Source of the DNA: Adineta vaga | Taxonomy: Eukaryota > Rotifera | Reading direction: 5' to 3' | NCBI GenBank assembly: GCA_021613535.1 | Contig: CP075492.1 | Location: forward strand, 6,882,001-6,946,000 | Length of the DNA stretch: 64,000 nucleotides | In this document: piece after piece, positions 11,441 to 23,830 of the stretch | How the letters are laid out: the number at the start of each line of letters is the position of its first letter | How positions within the stretch are numbered: position 1 is the stretch's first letter | Program-made: the position numbers and the translations under genes | Notes under the pieces: model-generated | Told to the model about the DNA's origin: nothing | The model's input: only the letters and a program-made list of their open reading frames with translations | The model's database searches: none

Positions 11441-12418
11441 ATGAAGCAATCCGTCGCACGTACTCTGATAATTGTATCACTTGTTCTCAGTATGATCTCA
11501 TTTATTTTAAGTTTAATCGCTTTATATTTACCACGTTGGAAATATGTTCAACTTCCACTAACATCATCAGAAATCATTTCAGTTGAAAACAAGCGAATTG
11601 ATCCATTGATACGCGGTGAACTTGAAAAATATACAGATATTCTTTTTCAAAAAGGTTTTTTCTCTTTTTCGAAAATCTAATCATTCAAAACTTTTCTCAT
11701 CCTAGGTCAAATACATTCATTCGGTTTATCATCTCATTGTATAGTTGGTTCACAATGTGGTCAAAATCTTTTACCATCATTTCAAGATACTGATTATACT
11801 TTTTGTCATCATATAAAATACCATCGAGAATGCATTTTTTCTCATTCAATATCTTCTCTGGACAAATGTTATTGTGAAAAACCATCATATATCGGTACAA
11901 TTCATACTCTACTAATTCTAACCATTGTTCTTGAAATTCTATTCTTTATCGTTAATATTCTTCGACTAAATCATTATATTCCTTGTTTAAATGATATACA
12001 ACTTCGTTTAACAGCAACTGTTTCAATTCTATTTTCGTCTTTATTTCTGTTGGTTATTATTATTCAACATAGGAATTATCAATCTTATGAATCATTAATC
12101 TATTTTGAAACTATGCGGGAACATTATTCACGTCGACAAATTTATCCTTTTGCACAAGATTTAGAAGTAATTATTAAGCAAATATTATCAAATTTAGAGA
12201 TACAATCAGGTGCATCATTTCTATTTATTGTATTTGTCTTTATCTTTACAATAATTTCATTTTTTACATCATCAACGGTTGAAATTAAAGAGCAATTGAA
12301 ATTCGATGAAGATGAAAAGAAAACTGAACAAAATCATGTTTTGATTTCAACTCCAGCTACAATGGATCGTTTTATACCGTATGAACAAATACGTTTTCCA
12401 CGACAAACGAAAGTTTAG
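11441..12418 (+). CDS. Four-transmembrane protein of unknown family (claudin/tetraspan-like topology)
   Basis: Two exons, 11441-11654 and 11706-12418 (intron 51 bp), give 308 residues. Four hydrophobic segments are visible: TLIIVSLVLSMISFILSLIA near residues 8-27, TLLILTIVLEILFFIVNIL in the middle, a third (ATVSILFSSLFLLVIII) soon after, and FLFIVFVFIFTIISFF near the end, followed by a charged cytoplasmic tail. The first loop is long and cysteine-bearing (HCIVGSQCGQN, TFCHH, KCYCEK), and TM1 ends LPRW. This recalls claudin/clarin/PMP22-type tetraspans, which have a W in loop 1, but no family signature is decisive. A polypyrimidine-AG acceptor at 11424 sits 16 nt before the ATG. Confidence 0.68.
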
Positions 12419-12904
12419 ATTTAATTTGAATAGATCTATATTTTTCTCTTTTCTGTATGTGTTTTGTAGTTTTTAATATTAGATTCGATTTTGTTGGGAA
12501 AGAAAATATATCAAATTTTGCTCAAAATTGAGATGTCATTCGTATCAATTATGAATATTTTCTCGTGTATATCTGCAATTTTCTTCGACGCAATGTTGTG
12601 TCATCGAGATATTCTGAGTTTTCTAAAATTACTTTATCTATCGAGAGAAACATCTTATCGATGAATGGTTACTGATGAAAAACAAAAAAAAAAGATAAAG
12701 TAATATTCATTGGTGATAGAAATGGGTGGATGAATATTTTCCTTTTCTTTTTCTCTTTTCTTAGAATCCATCGTCCATATACGTATATATATATATATAT
12801 ATAGACATCACATATGCCCTGCACGTCTTTATAATCAATGGCAATACATGGAGATAATTTACCATGATCTTTTTTGCGCATTTGTTTTTTAGATTACATA
12901 TAAT
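12419..12904. other. Intergenic spacer with TA microsatellite
   Basis: Spacer between two genes in the same direction. A TA run lies at about 12784-12803. A strong acceptor-like TTTTTTAG ends at 12892, just before the next ATG. Confidence 0.5.
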
Positions 12905-13246
12905 ATGAAATATTTAACAATTTCGTTTCTTCTCGTTCTCATCGGTTGTTTGTTTGTCTTACAAACAGATGCGTAAGTAGAAGAAAGTCAGTTCTTGTTT
13001 GAAATCTATTTTGTTGTTTATAGATTTTTTAACACTGGAAAAAAGAAAGATGATGCGAAGGGTCAATGTAGTTTATATAAAGGTCGATGTGGTGGAACAA
13101 TTAGTAATAAATGCTGTAAATTACCATTGAAATGTGCTAAGCAAACGAAAGTTTGTGGTAAAGATAAATTATGTTGTGTTAGTGAAGCGGATATTCAACG
13201 TCATAAACAAGAAACTGGAAATTGGATTGCAAATCGTAATGGTTAA
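12905..13246 (+). CDS. Small secreted cysteine-rich peptide
   Basis: Two exons, 12905-12972 and 13024-13246 (intron 51 bp), encode 96 residues. The first exon is essentially a signal peptide (MKYLTISFLLVLIGCLFVLQ, then TDA) and the second the mature, lysine-rich part. The mature part has eight cysteines spaced C-x6-C-x8-CC-x5-C-x6-C-x5-CC, enough for four disulphides, as in small secreted knottin/defensin-like or protease-inhibitor-like folds. I do not recognise a family and no activity should be assumed. A basic N-terminal segment (GKKKDDAK) precedes the knot. The tail IQRHKQETGNWIANRNG is polar. A poly(A) signal AATAAA lies at 13324-13329. Confidence 0.75.
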
Positions 13247-13673
13247 TCAATATCGAAAAAAAATGAACATCACATTGAAACTGATTCATTCATACATTGA
13301 ACATTTTATCTTTTTTTGTATTCAATAAATCAGACGAATGTCTACTCTTTAGCGGTACATGTGTATATAGCTTTTACCGTTGCATTGAGTAGGGAAATCG
13401 GTATTTAGTGACATCTTCAGATACAGATGTCGATCTATTCATATTAAATATAGAAAACATATGAAAAACTGGATAATAATAGAGTTTATTGTTATCATAA
13501 ATTCAAAAATTGAATACCTCTGTCATATAAGGTTATAAACACCAACCAATTGATAGGTTTCTAGGATCTTACAATAATATATATACCTGATAAAAAAGAA
13601 TGTTATATTTACTAATAATTCGTGTTATTTACATATCGTCACTCTGTGCAAATAATAATCTGAAATTTAGATC
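13247..13673. other. Intergenic spacer
   Basis: AT-rich spacer with the 3' UTR of the cysteine-rich gene. An acceptor-like TTTAG at 13670 lies three bases before the next ATG. Confidence 0.45.
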
Positions 13674-15032
13674 ATGTCACAAGATGTAATGCCGATCGCC
13701 CAAACTTTTGAATTTCCATGTGGATTAAAAGTATCCAATAGGATAGTTAAAGCTGCAATGGAAGAGTCTCTTGGCAGCGGTGATAATCAGCCGAATGAAT
13801 ATATTTATCGTCTCTACGAACGTTGGGCCAAAGGTTCATATGGTCTTCTTTTAACTGGCAATGTCCAAATCGATGAACGTTTTCCTGGTCTTCTAACAGA
13901 TTTAATGATACCAAGCAAAGAGAAGATTGATTTAGACAGATGGAAACGTTATGCCAATGCTTGTCAAAGTCATGGCACACCAACGATTGTTCAAATTAAT
14001 CATGCTGGCCGTCAATCACCAATGGGCAAACGATCTTTCCGACAACCTCCTATTGCACCTAGTCCAATAAAAATGTCGATGGGAGATGGACTTTTTGCTC
14101 GAACATTACAACGTTTCGTTTCGCCTATACCAGAAGAAATGACACAAGCACAGATCAATGACGTAGTACAAAAATTTGCTGATACAGCTGAATTAATGGC
14201 AAAAGCGGGTTTTGCTGGTGTTGAAATTCATGGTAGTCATGGTTATTTAGTTAGTAGTTTTCTATCGCCAAAAACCAATCGACGAACAGATAATTATGGT
14301 GCTACACCTAAAGATCGTATGAAGTTTTTATTTCAAATTATCGATGCTATACGAGCAGTTGTTCCAAAAAGTTTTGCTGTCGGTGTTAAATTAAATTCAT
14401 CTGATTTTAGTACAGGTGGATTAACTGAAGATGAAGCTCATGATCAAATTCGATGGATTAATGAACATGGAAAGATTGATTTTATTGAAATATCTGGTGG
14501 AACATATGAAGCACCAGCGATGGCTGGACATGAATTTGCACCTAAATTAGAACGTACTCGAAAAAGAGAAGCTTATTTTCTTGAATTCGCTGCTAAAGTT
14601 CGCAATACAACGACTATTCCATTGATCGTTACAGGTGGATTTCGTACTCGAAAAGGAATGAATGAAGCAATTCATTCGAATGCATGCGATTTTGTTGGTG
14701 TTGGTCGTCCAACTTGTCTTCAATTTAATCTACCAGAAATCTTACTCAATAAAACTATTGCTGATGAACATGCACGAGCTATTGAATATGAAATTCGGGG
14801 AATACGTCTATTTAATTTAATACCAATTGCAACTATTGGATCAGGTATCGCAACAATATGGCACAATTGGCAAATGCATCGTGTAGCAATTGAAAATCGC
14901 GAACCCGATCCGACTCTTACTGTCCATGGCAAACTATTCAGTAGTTTTCTTCAATTTTTAAAGAAATCTATGCCAACAATTCTATTGATATTTGGAATTA
15001 TATTTATTGCGATTTTGATTCAACGAAATTAG
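13674..15032 (+). CDS. NADH:flavin oxidoreductase / Old Yellow Enzyme-type, C-terminally membrane anchored
   Basis: An intronless 452-residue protein. The FMN-binding TIM barrel of the OYE family reduces activated C=C bonds with NAD(P)H. Motifs: INHAGRQSP near residue 104, the catalytic/flavin loop VEIHGSHGYLVSSFLSP near 183, TNRRTDNYG just after, and the phosphate-binding VTGGFRTRKGMNEA and FVGVGRPT near 320-345. After the barrel come about 70 extra residues with two hydrophobic stretches (IPIATIGSGIATIW, and a C-terminal TILLIFGIIFIAILI), suggesting membrane anchoring. This family is common in bacteria, fungi and plants and rare in animals. With no introns in a neighbourhood where most genes have them, horizontal acquisition is plausible but unproven. 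Confidence 0.92.
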   Translation: MSQDVMPIAQTFEFPCGLKVSNRIVKAAMEESLGSGDNQPNEYIYRLYERWAKGSYGLLLTGNVQIDERFPGLLTDLMIPSKEKIDLDRWKRYANACQSHGTPTIVQINHAGRQSPMGKRSFRQPPIAPSPIKMSMGDGLFARTLQRFVSPIPEEMTQAQINDVVQKFADTAELMAKAGFAGVEIHGSHGYLVSSFLSPKTNRRTDNYGATPKDRMKFLFQIIDAIRAVVPKSFAVGVKLNSSDFSTGGLTEDEAHDQIRWINEHGKIDFIEISGGTYEAPAMAGHEFAPKLERTRKREAYFLEFAAKVRNTTTIPLIVTGGFRTRKGMNEAIHSNACDFVGVGRPTCLQFNLPEILLNKTIADEHARAIEYEIRGIRLFNLIPIATIGSGIATIWHNWQMHRVAIENREPDPTLTVHGKLFSSFLQFLKKSMPTILLIFGIIFIAILIQRN

Positions 15033-18000
15033 TTGTAATTTTAAAAAAAATATTTGTTTAGAAAAATAAAACTATATTTTCATTCTGAATGATAGTTTTC
15101 AATGCTCTAATGCAAGGACAAGTGTGATGAAAGAAGGAAATTGAATTATCATTTTACGTATCCACAATAGTATTCTATTCATTTCAAATGTCAAGTGACA
15201 TATCTTCTTCTTTTGCGAACATAATGAGTGATTTGAAACTTTATTTAATCTAATAAATGGTCATCTTGTCGAAGATTCATACATAAGAAAGTCCTGTCTT
15301 TCCATTAGAAAACAGTTTTTATAATTATTTGTATTTTTCTTTAAATATAAAAATAGAAAATCTCTTTTTTCTCATTTTAATAAGACACCTGAGCATAAGA
15401 AGGAAACCCGTTATTTCCTGTGTCTTAGTACTTATTCCGTGCAGAAGAATAGTTTTCTGTCTCCAAACGAGATAAGTTCCTCAATTATAAACAATTATCG
15501 AACTTTATAGAAAAAAATTAATTTTCTAATTTCAGAAACAACAGCAACAACAAGAAAAAGTATAGACATTCATATCATTCATCGTGTATATCTTTCTATT
15601 TTTTCCTCTCCATTTCAAGACTAGTTTGTACTACATTTCGTTAATCAATATGTTGAAATGAACTCATCATTTATGAAAATGACAATAATCTCATTATGAA
15701 ATTTTACATTAGCAATAGTGTTAAAATAACTCGAAATTATTAATTGAATTTTTTCGTTGTGTAAAAGCATTTGACACGATTCGGATTATTACTTAAAATG
15801 TAACAACTGGTGTTTTTATGCATCAGCTGAAATTCAAATGAAAACTAGAGAACAGATGCGACACACTTGGAGTACTATATGAAAAATTTGAATATGATTA
15901 ATTTTTGTTTGATAATATTATCTTTTTATGAAACAATGAAACTTCGATTGATATTGACGTTTTTTACTGACAGTTTTATCTATTTATTGTCTGTTATCTT
16001 TGAGGATATTAGTCAATCTATTCGCCAAAAGATCAATATGACATTACAATTCGAATTCTCTAGATATTTATGGAATGTATCAAAATGAGAGAACTCTAAA
16101 CAACAAAGAAATAGTTTTTGAGCATTCTAAAGACAATAAGACTAGTGTATTTTAGTTGTTCAATGATTAATCTAAAGACATGACTCTTTTTTCTTACATA
16201 TGTATATATATATAACAATCGTTACAAAAATCTTCACTTATTATTTGCTTTAGAAAGAAGAAAATATGCCAATGTTCTTCGTTATTTCCCTCTTTCTGTC
16301 GATTCTCTCTCTCTCTCCCTCTATCCACACTATTATTTATCATTATTGAAGAGACAAGCATCTTTTCCTTATAAAATCTTTTTCTCATTAGATTATTGAC
16401 AGTTAATATTAACGACGGCAAACAACATTCATCAATTTTTTTCACAATCAAGAAAACAAGATATCGACATAATAACTATGCACGTAAGTACTCTTTGGGA
16501 CGCTCTTCTTATTATTTCCTAAGATACTTCGAGATAACTGTGTAATAAAAAAAGGTTAATATTCCACTTCGAGTTTTCCGTTCGCAATTTTTCTTTTATT
16601 ATTTGCACATGTATAATATGATTCTAAGTCAAACCAATCGATTGATTAGTTCGAAGAAGAAGAAGAAAAAAAGAAATCAAGTACTTGAATTTTATTTTCA
16701 CAACTCGATAAGTTTATTGTTCGATCTAATTGAATAGGATCGTGGACAATGGCAAAGACATAAGTTAATAATAAGAGACCGAGAGAGAATGAAAGACAAT
16801 TTTTTGCCTTAGAATTCGTCAATCATTCATTTTTTTCGATGAAGACACTGTGGGTGGAGTGTCCCAGTTTACTCATATAATCGTTACAATGTCTCAAAAA
16901 TCTTCTACATTGAACTATAAAAATAAGCGAGTCTGACTTCCGATGAACACATGACTTCCGATTCTTTCCTGTTGATCAATGATATTATCAATATGAGTAG
17001 AAAAAATAATGAATGACATGTACGATAAGATTAGATTCAATTGAAATACTTCGATCATTCTTTTCCTATGCATGACTATTGAAGTTTGATCATAATAAAT
17101 CATCGTTTTTCTCGAAATCATAAAAAAAATAGTTTAGTTTTATTCTATACAGAATTCAGATCTATTCTTAAAGGTAAGGAAATGTTTTATTTACAGTTGA
17201 CTACATCTACCAGATGATATTTCTCAACAAAAACGTCATTAACGAGGGTTTTTCTTCTAGATAGTTGAAAAAGTTCACAGAATCGAAAGAAATCAAAATG
17301 GTAAGATTCATTTATTATTTTGTATTCCTGTAAAGATTTAATAGTCATCAGTTATTGATATCATGATCAAATAAGGAAATTACGACTCGATCTATAGAAG
17401 GAAAGATCTTATAAGTTTTTGAAAAAAATGAAGAATTCACTTAATACAAGAGTCATAGACTTCTTGTTTACGTTCTCAATGCTTGTGAAGAAGAAAAAAA
17501 ATCATAATCTTAACTTACTTTTTGATGACATGATTCCAATGAAATTTGAAATTTTTTTCTATTAATATCTACTTCAAAAAAAGAAGAAGAAGTTTTCATC
17601 TTCCAGATGAATAGTTCCGGTTGATTTCAAATCTCAACCTATTCATTTACTATCAATAAAAGAAAAGAAAATTTCTTTCTATATTTTGAAAGGAGAAACG
17701 ATTAACATTGTTCGAGAAAACGAGAATGTAAGTGCGCTATTTCAAACGACTCTAAATAAATATATATATAAAACTTTTATTCACATTCATTTTTAATTAA
17801 TCTTAAAATAACTCTCTACTTCGAAGAAAAGAAATATCTTTTAACGAGCAATCATTTCACACACTCAGCGTATTTCCTTCTATCAAATTCTACTATGAGT
17901 TTTGTTTTAAACACGCATACATCTTTCTCTTCTCCAAAACCTCCCACAAAAAAAAAACAAACATACTAAACATTTCCGTCCAAATCCAATCACATAGTTA

Positions 18001-18771
18001 ATATTCTTTTCGGTAAGATTTTTTATTTCCTGAGCATGATCTATTCAATACAGAGAAGTATAAGGTGGAAATTAAATTATCAAATCTTCCTAACATGCAA
18101 TGATATGAATAAGAAAAAGTAATGTTTTCTGTAAGTAAACTATCAATAAATCTTCATCGTTTATATCTGTCCATAAAAAAAATCCGATTAGTCTGTTTTT
18201 ATTGAAGATTATTAATTAACTTGTCATCAGTTATTGAAAAAAAAACAGAAAAAAAACAACACATCATTCCCCAAGTAATTAAATCAATCAGATTTATTTA
18301 TCGACATCTTTATCTATTTCTTCAATTTTCTTTTATCACCCTATGGACAGTGACATCGTGTTAATTTAATCTATTAGATGAGAAACAGAAAGAGAGAGAA
18401 AAAAACACACAAGAAAAAGAAAGAAAGAAAGAGAAATAAGCAAAGTTAGTTTTTACTGCAATAGTTTTAAAGACAGAACGCGTCATTTGTGTATCGAAAA
18501 TTGATATTATAATGGAATCTAACAAGAAGGTTTTGTATGTCAAAGAAGACATTATTTTCCTCTCCCTGAAAAATTGAACGAATAAATATTGATTTTAAAT
18601 AGTATTTATTGACAAACTATATTCTTCTTAGGTTACAAAACAAGAAACAAAGTCATCTATGACTTTTTGTTTCTTTAAATATACTTGTTCAATTCTTATT
18701 GATGTCTATAAATGTCAATAATTAACAACGATGTTTTATGATTCGAACTAATTTATATTCAGAAAAATACA
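15033..18771. other. Gene-poor region of 3.7 kb
   Basis: Long AT-rich stretch with poly-A/T tracts and GAA- and GA-type purine runs (for example near 16655-16675 and 18375-18435). Short open frames at 15867-16088 and 16194-16451 lack homology or splice context. No transposon ends, tRNA or rRNA recognised. It may hold regulatory DNA of the downstream GPCR. Confidence 0.45.
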
Positions 18772-20230
18772 ATGATGACAAAAACGACATTTAGTTATCG
18801 ACTTTCATCATTAACACCCTCATCTAATTTTTCTTTGACTTCCTTATCATCATCAACATCATCATCTATGGCTACCGTGTTTTTCAATCCAAATCAAATC
18901 TTTTTACTAAAATGGTCCGTTCGTATCATCGGTGGTTTATTAATAACTATCGGTGGTATTGGAAATACACTTTCAGCTTTGACGCTCAGTCGAAAAAAAT
19001 TACGAGCACAAGTTACATCTATTTATCTTATTGCTTTAGCATTATCTGATCTCGGTAAGAACAAATTTTTGCTTAATGAAACTATATTCGTCCTATATAT
19101 ATATATATATATATATATATTGAATACGTGTATATTTAGGTAATGTGTTTTTCAGTGTTTTAAATTTCTATCTTATTCGACTTGATCCAAATCAAAATAT
19201 GCGATTGTATAGCAATCTTGTCTGTAAATTTCATATTTTTTTCACTTATTATTTCATTAATCTATCTCCCACATTACTTGTTGCCGTTAGTGTACAACGT
19301 TATCTAGCTATAGCTAAACATCAATATTCGAGAAAACATTGTACGGTTAAAAATGCTTATTCAGTTATTGGATTGATTTGTTTAATTTCATTCTTTATAC
19401 AATTACATTGGGGAATCTTTTATGAATTACAAACTATTCCAATAAAATCAACACCATCGTCATTATTAAATCATACGATATTATATCGACCTGTTTGTAA
19501 TATTTCGTTAAATTATCCTTCGTATCTATGGTTTCGTTCACGTATGTTAGGTTATATTCAATGGTTTCTCTTTACATTATGTCCATTTATCATTATGTTA
19601 ATATTGAATTCTTTAATATTGAAAGTTATTGCATCTGCACGTCGAATTCAACAACGTATGAATCAAAAAAATCAACGTAAACGAACTAAACAACGAAATA
19701 TGACAATTATGCTTCTATCTGTTTCTTGTGTATTTATTCTATTAACAGCTCCAGCCTCGACATTTATGGCATTTGGACATTTATTTCGAAATCTTCATGG
19801 ACAAAAATCTCAATCATTATGGACGATGTTTTCATTGATTTACTATGCGAATACTGCAGCGAATTTTCTTCTCTATTTTCTTACAGCAAATGTTTTTCGA
19901 CAAGAACTTCGTGTGATGATTTTATCTTTACCAGGATGTTCTAAAATATGTCCTGAACAATGTGAATTAATGCGAAGAAATACAGTTCAAGGTGGTGGTG
20001 GTGGTGGTCATGATTCAAAATTTCCTACCATACGTAAAACACAATTTACAACTGTACCATTAGTAACATCAATTGTCATGCCATGTGATGAAGATAAGTG
20101 TAATGGTGTGAAGAAAAAATCGAATTCAACGAATCTTTTAAAAGTGAATTCAAGTACTCGTTTGTTAAATGTAACTAATACCTATCCGACATGTAGTGGA
20201 GTATCCTATGAAGGCGATTCAAAATTGTAA
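18772..20230 (+). CDS. Rhodopsin-class G-protein-coupled receptor, second in window
   Basis: Two exons, 18772-19054 and 19140-20230, give 457 residues. The 85-bp intron contains a TA microsatellite. The extracellular N-terminus is Ser/Thr-rich with potential N-glycosylation sites (NFSL). TM1 has GGIGNTLSALTL, TM2 SIYLIALALSDLGNV, TM3 ends VAVSVQRYLAIA (QRY in place of DRY), TM4 and TM5 follow, and loop 3 is strongly basic (NQKNQRKRTKQRN). TM7 has ANTAANFLLYFLTANVF, a variant of NPxxY. The tail contains a glycine run (GGGGGG) and many Ser/Thr. The overall look is a peptide/FMRFamide-type class A receptor; the ligand is unknown. An acceptor-like ATTCAG at 18762 precedes the ATG by 9 nt. Confidence 0.82.
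19094..19120. repeat. TA microsatellite in GPCR intron
   Basis: Uninterrupted TA run inside the intron 19055-19139. It makes this intron longer than most in the window and is likely polymorphic. Confidence 0.9.
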
Positions 20231-20514
20231 GAACGTATTTTTGTTTTGTTTTGTGAACAAAGAATTCTTAAAAGGAAAAACAAAATTGCTTCGGCGACCC
20301 TCTCTTCTCATTAAATGAATACTTTCGCATCCTTAGGGAAAGAACAGAAAGTTATATTTAAAGCAGATGAAAAAGCTCGTTTTCTTTGCCAAAAGATATA
20401 TCAATGAATAAATAATTATATGAAAGTTCAGGATATATTCTTTCCTGTTTTATTTATTTATAGTATAATCATGATAAGTGGTTATTTCATCAGTATGTAT
20501 AAGAGAACGAAGAA

Positions 20515-23386
20515 TTAGATTTTTTGCCGTATAGATGATGAATAGAATTTACTGGTATTAGTTGACGATTGTTCTTTAATGTAAGTTGATGGTGGTGCAA
20601 TTCGTAATCGTTCAATATTATTGGAAAGAACTCGAAAATATCGAATACTTGATCCTCGTGATCTATAGAAACAAAATCAAATAGAAATTTATTGCTTTAA
20701 ATTATAAAATATTTACCGTAATTTCGGTAGTTTTAATGTATCATATCGTTCCCAGTCTTCAATTAACGATGCTGACAGACGTGGTGGAATACCCGGTAAA
20801 CAATTGTATATTTTTAAAAAATTCATTATATCTGGTTCACTTCGGCATCTATGATATTTTTATTAAGAAGACAAATAATGAGCAATAAAACATTATTCTA
20901 TTTGTATACCTGTTCAGTAATTTCCTTCGACCTTCGGGAACGTAAGATAAAAATCCTAATGCAATTGATGCATTTCCAATAGTAATATCATTTGAAGAGG
21001 AGAAAAGATTGCATAGATAATCGATTGCATCAACAGCAATTAATGATTGAGGAACACCTTTGAATAATAACAGGATATTCTTTCAAATAAGTAGCAATTT
21101 ACAACATTACCTGTATGTTTATGTATTTCCGAACCTAGGAAAAACCAAGAAGAATATTTCGTTCACTAAACAAATTCATAACAATGTAACATACCTGATT
21201 TCATATGTGCAAGTCGAGCAATACATTCAGCCGCTAAAGATTTAACTTTATCTACTTCGGATAATCGAAGTATATCAATGAGAATTCCACATCCAATCGC
21301 AGTTGTTACTGATCGTTTTTGTTCGGAAATTAAACTCGAAAGGACAACAATCTAGAAGTAATGAATTTTATATTCAATTACTAATTCTATTTTTCAAAAC
21401 AAACTTGAAATGCAGCTGTACATCTTATAAATTCATCATTTGTTTGAAGAAATTTATCAAAATAATCAAATGAAAGTTGATAATATTTACTTAAATGTGT
21501 TCGTATATGTGAATTATTGTAAATAAATGTTGCTAATGTATTTGATGCTTTCAATTGTACATCAGATTTTGTTGTTTGTGTTAAATAAATAATATGTAAA
21601 TAAGAAAAATCTAATGTATTTTCAATAATTGTTGAACATTCCATATTTCCTAATGCAATACAAGCTAAACATTGCGCTGCTTCAACTTGTACAATGTCAC
21701 TCTTGGCATGCATAGCTAAAGCAACAATTAATTTAATTCCATCATTATTATGAATAATTTCTTGATTATTTCGATTCGATACAAAACCTGGTGCACAACA
21801 AATCAATTGTAATGTTCGTAGAACAGTTAAAACTAATGTTTGATCATTTAATTTCAATAAACGTATTAAATATGGTATACCTTGTGCTTGATTGATTTCT
21901 TCTTGAATATTTAATTTAATTGTTGCTGCACCTTTTGTTAATTCATGCAATGCTTCCGTAACGGCTAATAGATGTTCATCCGATTTTAACATATAGAAAC
22001 TAATTAATTTTTTTACTCCAATTTTTGTTGCAACATCACGTTTTCTTGTGGAACTTGTCTCACATAATGTCCATAATGTACAAACAATGACTATTTGTAA
22101 AGTTGACATATTTGTTTTATCTAAAAGATTTAATAATTGTTCAATTGCATGTTCACGTAAGAGTATATCTTGAACACGTGCATTTTTATAACTTAATGCT
22201 TGTATAGCTTCAATTGAAACTTGTTGTAATTCTTTTGATGATGCAGTTAATGCACTAAGTAAATGATCACATATACCATAATGTGCAAGAATATTTTGAA
22301 TTGTTTCATTATTTTTAACTAATTGACGAATAAAACGAATAACAGAAAGTGATAAATTTAAATCGAAATCTTCGAGATAAACTTCAATAAGTAGGAGAAG
22401 AAAATCTTTTGAATTGGCAATTTTTTGTTGATAAGAAAATGAATTTGAAATAACATTTGATAGACAATCAAAATAGGAACAAATTATTTGTGATGAATGT
22501 TCTTTCGTAATCAATTTCATTAATAATTCAATTAAATCTTGTTCAACCATGGATTCAATTAATGATTTATCTGTACTTAAATATAACAAAACACGACCTA
22601 AGATAATCAATATTTCTGGATTAGTCGAACGTGTATGTTTTAACATTGAACTAAATGCATTTTTTATTGTTTTTAATTCGTTTTTTATCGTTGGAATTTC
22701 AGTTGTTACATTATAGAAAAGAATGAATGTTGTTAGAAGTACATCATCATTTTTTGAAAGAGTGAACAATTGAAATAATGTAGATAGAAGATCATTTTGA
22801 AGCAAAGGAATCCAATAAGAACTTATAGGTGAATTATTTGCCGGACGACGAGTTAATGATTCAATCATACGACCACAAATAAGACTTTCTTCATCTTTAA
22901 TTGAAAGAAATAACTTTAATAAAGATTTCCAAACATTGTACTGTTCGGTAATAATTGAAAGATCAAGAATATAACGAACTGTACGTTCATTCTGAGAAAG
23001 AATTGCAATGGAAATGATATCTAAATAGAAAATAGAATATTTCGCAAAAAAACAAAACAATCTTTTTCAAAAGATTTACCGTTGCCATTCGCATCAATGA
23101 CATTTAAATTCACGGGATATTCTAATAAACAATTGATAATTTCTAATCTTCCAGATGTTGTAGCTAAGAGTAATGGAGTAAATTCATCTTCATCATGTGT
23201 TATAGCTTCTAATTGTGATTTAAGATCATTTCGTTTCTCTGCATCTTCTAAAATATTCTTAACAATTCCATCTAAACCATTCAATGTTGCTCGATGAATA
23301 GGAAGATATCCATTATCATCATAAACATTAACTTTTGTCAATTCATCATTCATTTCTGTATTATAAATTGTCGTAGATGGATGCAT
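20515..23386 (-). CDS. Ankyrin and armadillo repeat protein (ANKAR-like)
   Basis: Seven exons: 23386-23080, 23020-21405, 21351-21195, 21134-21111 (24-nt micro-exon), 21057-20910, 20848-20717 and 20662-20515, summing in phase to 843 residues. The N-terminus has ankyrin repeats (GYLPIHRATLNGLDGIVKNI, then FTPLLLATTSGRLEIINCLL). The rest is a long series of armadillo repeats (for example IPYLIRLLKLNDQTLVLTVL, VQVEAAQCLACIALGN, KSLAAECIARLAH). Ankyrin followed by ARM is the arrangement of ANKAR, a poorly characterised animal scaffold protein; this one is shorter than the mammalian protein. The conserved-looking basic tail (EDWERYDTLKLPKLR) is also typical. ATG 23386 was chosen because the frame upstream has only a TTG. 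The gene is divergent from the nucleoside transporter, with 444 bp between the starts. Confidence 0.82.
21111..21134 (-). other. 24-nt micro-exon of the ANKAR-like gene
   Basis: On the minus strand CCTAG precedes and GTAATG follows 24 bases that encode GSEIHKHT in the running frame (phase 1 on both sides). The flanking introns are 60 and 53 bp, the usual size here. Skipping the exon would keep the frame. Confidence 0.7.
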
Positions 23387-23830
23387 CTTTTTGATAATCA
23401 ATAGAATGTACAGTTGTCAAAACGACCGAAGTCTTATTAAAAGAAGAAGAAGAAGAAGAAGAAAAAAGTGTTTTGTTGTTAACTCAATTTCTCGTTACTT
23501 TTATCGACGGAAAAAAATACGAGCCCGTCAAATGTCTTAATAAGCAAAAGATAGAAAACATGAGTTTTCTAAATTTCTTTTTCTTTTTCTTTTTCTACTT
23601 CTTTTTGTCGTTAAACGTTAATACGGAAAATGAATAGAAAAACAATATTTGCTTATTCATGACATTAAAAGCAATCAAGTTGACATTGACATAAAAAATC
23701 AATATGAAATATGAACCAGACGACGAAATGAATCAGTTCATACATATCAGACGAGATAAAATCAGGGTTTTTTTTCGTGTTCTATAACATGTGATGATGA
23801 TACTATGATTGTTTGTTTCACACAGTTACA
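23387..23830. other. Divergent promoter region, ANKAR-like / nucleoside transporter
   Basis: 444 bp between two divergent starts, with a GAA run at about 23442-23463. Acceptor-like TTTCACACAG ends 5 nt before the transporter ATG. Confidence 0.55.
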
